Under the pieces are notes generated by a model, which was given only the letters and a program-made list of their open reading frames with translations, was not told where the DNA came from and ran no database searches. 64,000 nucleotides of DNA from contig NZ_LDJL01000007.1 of assembly GCF_001431405.1 (NCBI RefSeq), positions 248,001-312,000 of the forward strand. The letters are read 5' to 3'. This stretch comes from Pseudoxanthomonas dokdonensis. Lineage in GTDB: Bacteria > Pseudomonadota > Gammaproteobacteria > Xanthomonadales > Xanthomonadaceae. Shown piece after piece: positions 62,047-64,000 of this stretch (position 1 is its first letter; every line of letters begins with the position of its first letter). A program made the translations under genes and the position numbers.

Positions 62047-63418
62047 CCCCGCTGTCCGGTGGCAACGCCATCGGCAGGCGGATATCGAAGCAACAGCCTC
62101 GCCCCGGCGCGCTGTCGACCTCGATATGGCCGCCCGCCACTTTGATCAGGTCGTGGGTGATGGACAGTCCCAGGCCGGTGCCATCACCGGCTTTCTTGGT
62201 GCTGAAAAAAGGCTCGAAAATGCGTTCGCGGATCTGCTCCGGCATGCCGCTGCCGGTATCGGCCAGTTGCAGTTGTACCTGATTGCCTGGGCTGCGCCGG
62301 GTGACGATGCGGAAACTGCCGCCATCGGGCATCGCATCGCGCGCATTGGCGGCGATATTGAGCACGATCAGTTCGAATTCGTTGCGGTCCAGATGGATTG
62401 GCAGTGGCTCGACGCAGGCATCCAGCCGCAGCTGTATCTCCGGCGGCAACAGTTGCCGCAGCATCGGCTGCAGTTCGCGCAGGCTCTGGTTGATGTCGAA
62501 GGTTTCCGCTTTCAGCAGATCGCTGCGACTGAAGCTGAGCAGCTTGCGGGTCATGTGCAGGCCACGGTCAGCAGCTTCCTCCACCCCCTGCAACGCGTCC
62601 TCCAGCATCAACGCGCGCTGCGCCGAACTCTGCGAGGCATCATCCAGGTGGCGTTGCTGCGAGAAGCCGTGGACGATGTTCAGCAGGTTGCCGAAGTCAT
62701 GGGCAATACCGGCGGCCAGGCGACCGGTGGCTTCCATCTTCTGGGCATGGATCAACTGGTTCTGCGCCTGCTCGCGCTTGCTCATTTCCTGCTGTAGCTC
62801 CTCACCGCGCTGGCGCGCCTGTTGCAGGCTTTCGCGCAGGGTCGTGACAGTGTGATCCAGCACCACCGCGATCAACGTGTAGACCGCGATCACCGAAGGT
62901 AGATTGCGAAAGCCTTCCCACCATTGCGCATCGGCCGGCAGGTGCATCGTATCGACCACGCAACCGCTGAAGGCGATGAAGCACAGCGCCGCATGGCACA
63001 GCCACAACGTACGCCGGCCCAGTACCAGCGCCGACACGATCAGGGTCAGCATCTGATCGATCTGCGACATCACCATCATCTGGAAGCCGACGCTGAGATG
63101 GATGATTTCCTGGCAGATCAGCAGCGTTGCCAGGAACTGGTAGATCGCCGGGCGGAAGGCACCACGCCGTATCAGATAGCAACCCAGCAGGGCACTGGCC
63201 GACACCGCGAAGCCTGTGTTGGCCGCGACCCAGCCCCCGGTCGGCATCTTGTAACGCAGGATCAACAGCAACCACAGTCCGACCGTGCTGACGGCGACAA
63301 ACGCCAGCAGTACCTGCATTACCGGCGCGTTGCGTTGATCGATGGGATCACGGATGGGTGCGCTGCGCAACCAGCGCTGGATCGACTTCAGCATGACGTG
63401 CGTGTGTTCCCCAGCCAT
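62024..63418 (-). CDS. Membrane sensor histidine kinase
   Basis: The 464-residue protein has about six TM helices in the N-terminal part (~35-190) with no large periplasmic loop, a linker coiled coil (~195-228), the phospho-acceptor H240 in AAGIAHDFGNLLN (NtrB-type H-box, HDFxN), and an ATPase domain with LNIAANARDAMPDGG (N-box, ~352-366), DTGSGMPEQIRERIFEPFFSTK (G1/F) and GTGLGLSI (G2, ~425). The start is ATG at 63418; another at 63394 (MLKSIQR) is possible. It is convergent with the response regulator gene. The multi-helix membrane input suggests sensing within the membrane or of transport/energy state. Confidence 0.92.
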   Translation of the reverse strand: MAGEHTHVMLKSIQRWLRSAPIRDPIDQRNAPVMQVLLAFVAVSTVGLWLLLILRYKMPTGGWVAANTGFAVSASALLGCYLIRRGAFRPAIYQFLATLLICQEIIHLSVGFQMMVMSQIDQMLTLIVSALVLGRRTLWLCHAALCFIAFSGCVVDTMHLPADAQWWEGFRNLPSVIAVYTLIAVVLDHTVTTLRESLQQARQRGEELQQEMSKREQAQNQLIHAQKMEATGRLAAGIAHDFGNLLNIVHGFSQQRHLDDASQSSAQRALMLEDALQGVEEAADRGLHMTRKLLSFSRSDLLKAETFDINQSLRELQPMLRQLLPPEIQLRLDACVEPLPIHLDRNEFELIVLNIAANARDAMPDGGSFRIVTRRSPGNQVQLQLADTGSGMPEQIRERIFEPFFSTKKAGDGTGLGLSITHDLIKVAGGHIEVDSAPGRGCCFDIRLPMALPPDSGVSALPAS

Positions 63419-63713
63419 GGAGTGGTGCGAGAGAGAAGACCGTGATGGCTGCCACGGTCGCTAACGAATCGGTGAGTTGTGGTGATTATTTGGTGAGTTC
63501 GCGCGCGTGACAAGCAGTACGTTCCGGTACTACGTTCAGTCGTCGGTCATCGAATTGCAATGTTTCCCGCGCTGTTGACGACGTAATCCCCCAGGGGTAG
63601 GGAACCCCGCCCATAAACCTGCGTATGCCGCGACAGGCGATTCGTTTTCGTGACGGATTCCCGCCTGACGGGTGACGCATGCCCAAAAAACCTGTTCCGT
63701 TGGAGAAGTGTTG
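63419..63713. promoter_or_regulatory. Intergenic region with NarL/LuxR-type site candidate
   Basis: The 295 bp between the kinase and the last gene carry CCCC-CA-GGGG at 63589-63597, with CCAGGGGTAGGG at 63591-63602. The reverse complement contains TACCCCT, which fits the TACYYMT heptamer of NarL-type regulators. The same 12-mer is at 46250-46261. A ribosome site TGGAGAAG (63701-63708) precedes the ATG at 63714. No gene is seen here. Confidence 0.45.
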
Positions 63714-64000
63714 ATGAATAAGGTATTCCGTCTGGTCTGGAACCGCTCCAGGCACTGCTGGGTGGTCGCGTCAGAGTTCGCCGCCTTGCGCGGCAAGGTT
63801 GCTGGCAAACCAGCGACGATTTCGCATGCGGCACTGCCAGCGGTGGTGCTGATGCTGGCCTGCGTGGCCTGGCCGGGCGCCGCCAGCGCTGCCAATGCCA
63901 AAGCGGACTGCGCGCAGGCCCCAAAGCAGTTCCGCGATAGTCCGGCGTTGTGCGCGGTCTGGGCCAAGGCCAATCAACTGGCCAGCAAGGCCACGGTCAA
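63714..64000 (+). CDS. Type V secretion protein N terminus with extended signal peptide (3' truncated by window edge)
   Basis: The frame is open from the ATG at 63714 to the end of the window, so only about 95 residues are seen. The first 24 residues (MNKVFRLVWNRSRHCWVVASE) match the extended signal peptide region (ESPR) of autotransporters and two-partner secreted exoproteins: MNKxxRxVWN, then WVVASE. A hydrophobic core follows (ALPAVVLMLACVAWPGAASA, ~residues 41-60) with cleavage near ASA-AN. TGGAGAAG lies 5 bp before the start. The passenger domain starts with two Cys (DCAQAP, LCAVWAK). The product is expected to be a large surface adhesin or exoprotein. Confidence 0.85.
   Translation, partial: MNKVFRLVWNRSRHCWVVASEFAALRGKVAGKPATISHAALPAVVLMLACVAWPGAASAANAKADCAQAPKQFRDSPALCAVWAKANQLASKATV

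Overview
The window is high-GC gammaproteobacterial DNA that looks like a chromosomal segment of a Lysobacteraceae/Xanthomonadaceae member (Xanthomonadales). This rests on the large TonB-dependent receptors with an N-terminal carboxypeptidase-regulatory-like domain, a hemP / heme-receptor / HutX-like / DUF6607 operon, a metX-metB-hom operon behind a SAM riboswitch, a Lys/Ala-rich histone-like protein and a beta-propeller phytase-like lipoprotein. The genus cannot be fixed from sequence alone. I see no rRNA, tRNA, IS element, prophage or CRISPR array. The genes are densely packed, with many 1-4 bp start/stop overlaps.

Layout. 1-6.2 kb: a patatin phospholipase fused to an outer-membrane barrel (cut by the left edge), a two-domain lysozyme-inhibitor lipoprotein, and a Fur-controlled siderophore receptor with a PepSY membrane protein. 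6.3-9.7 kb: ribokinase-like kinase, NupC nucleoside transporter, and a GDT1/UPF0016 Mn2+ exporter behind a yybP-ykoY manganese riboswitch. 9.66-13.9 kb: Fur-controlled heme operon. 14-17.8 kb: paraslipin/NfeD pair, gcvT, an HCCA-isomerase-like protein and gcvH. 17.8-19.3 kb: a long gene-poor stretch leading into the histone-like gene. 19.4-26.5 kb: SRPBCC protein, serine beta-lactamase-like hydrolase, LemA/M48 protease pair, NTP/NDP-exchanger-like carrier, DUF1304 and a DUF4442 protein. 26.5-30.8 kb: FadE, an alpha/beta hydrolase and a divergent TetR regulator. 31-46 kb: three large TonB-dependent receptors, two tandem TPR-sulfotransferases, and a sigma factor / anti-sigma-like / DUF4097 cassette. 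46.7-57.6 kb: mostly housekeeping (Hsp33, MtgA, GT2, CBS, AsmA, hemolysin III, RF3, M23 peptidase, phytase-like lipoprotein). 57.6-61.2 kb: SAM-riboswitch methionine operon. 61.3-63.4 kb: response regulator and histidine kinase whose 3' ends overlap. 63.7 kb to the end: the start of a type V secreted protein with an extended signal peptide.

System-level points. Three metabolite-responsive controls can be read directly: two Fur boxes (iron/heme), one Mn2+ riboswitch and one SAM-I riboswitch. The most interesting region is 30.9-43.1 kb. The three large receptors share a promoter-proximal motif (GTAAAA-N4-CGTTAYYCTY) at an almost constant 111-112 nt from their start codons, and two of them share a second element exactly 25 nt further upstream. 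Two TPR-sulfotransferase genes sit directly behind this receptor pair. This suggests a co-regulated nutrient-uptake or modification module whose substrate I cannot name.
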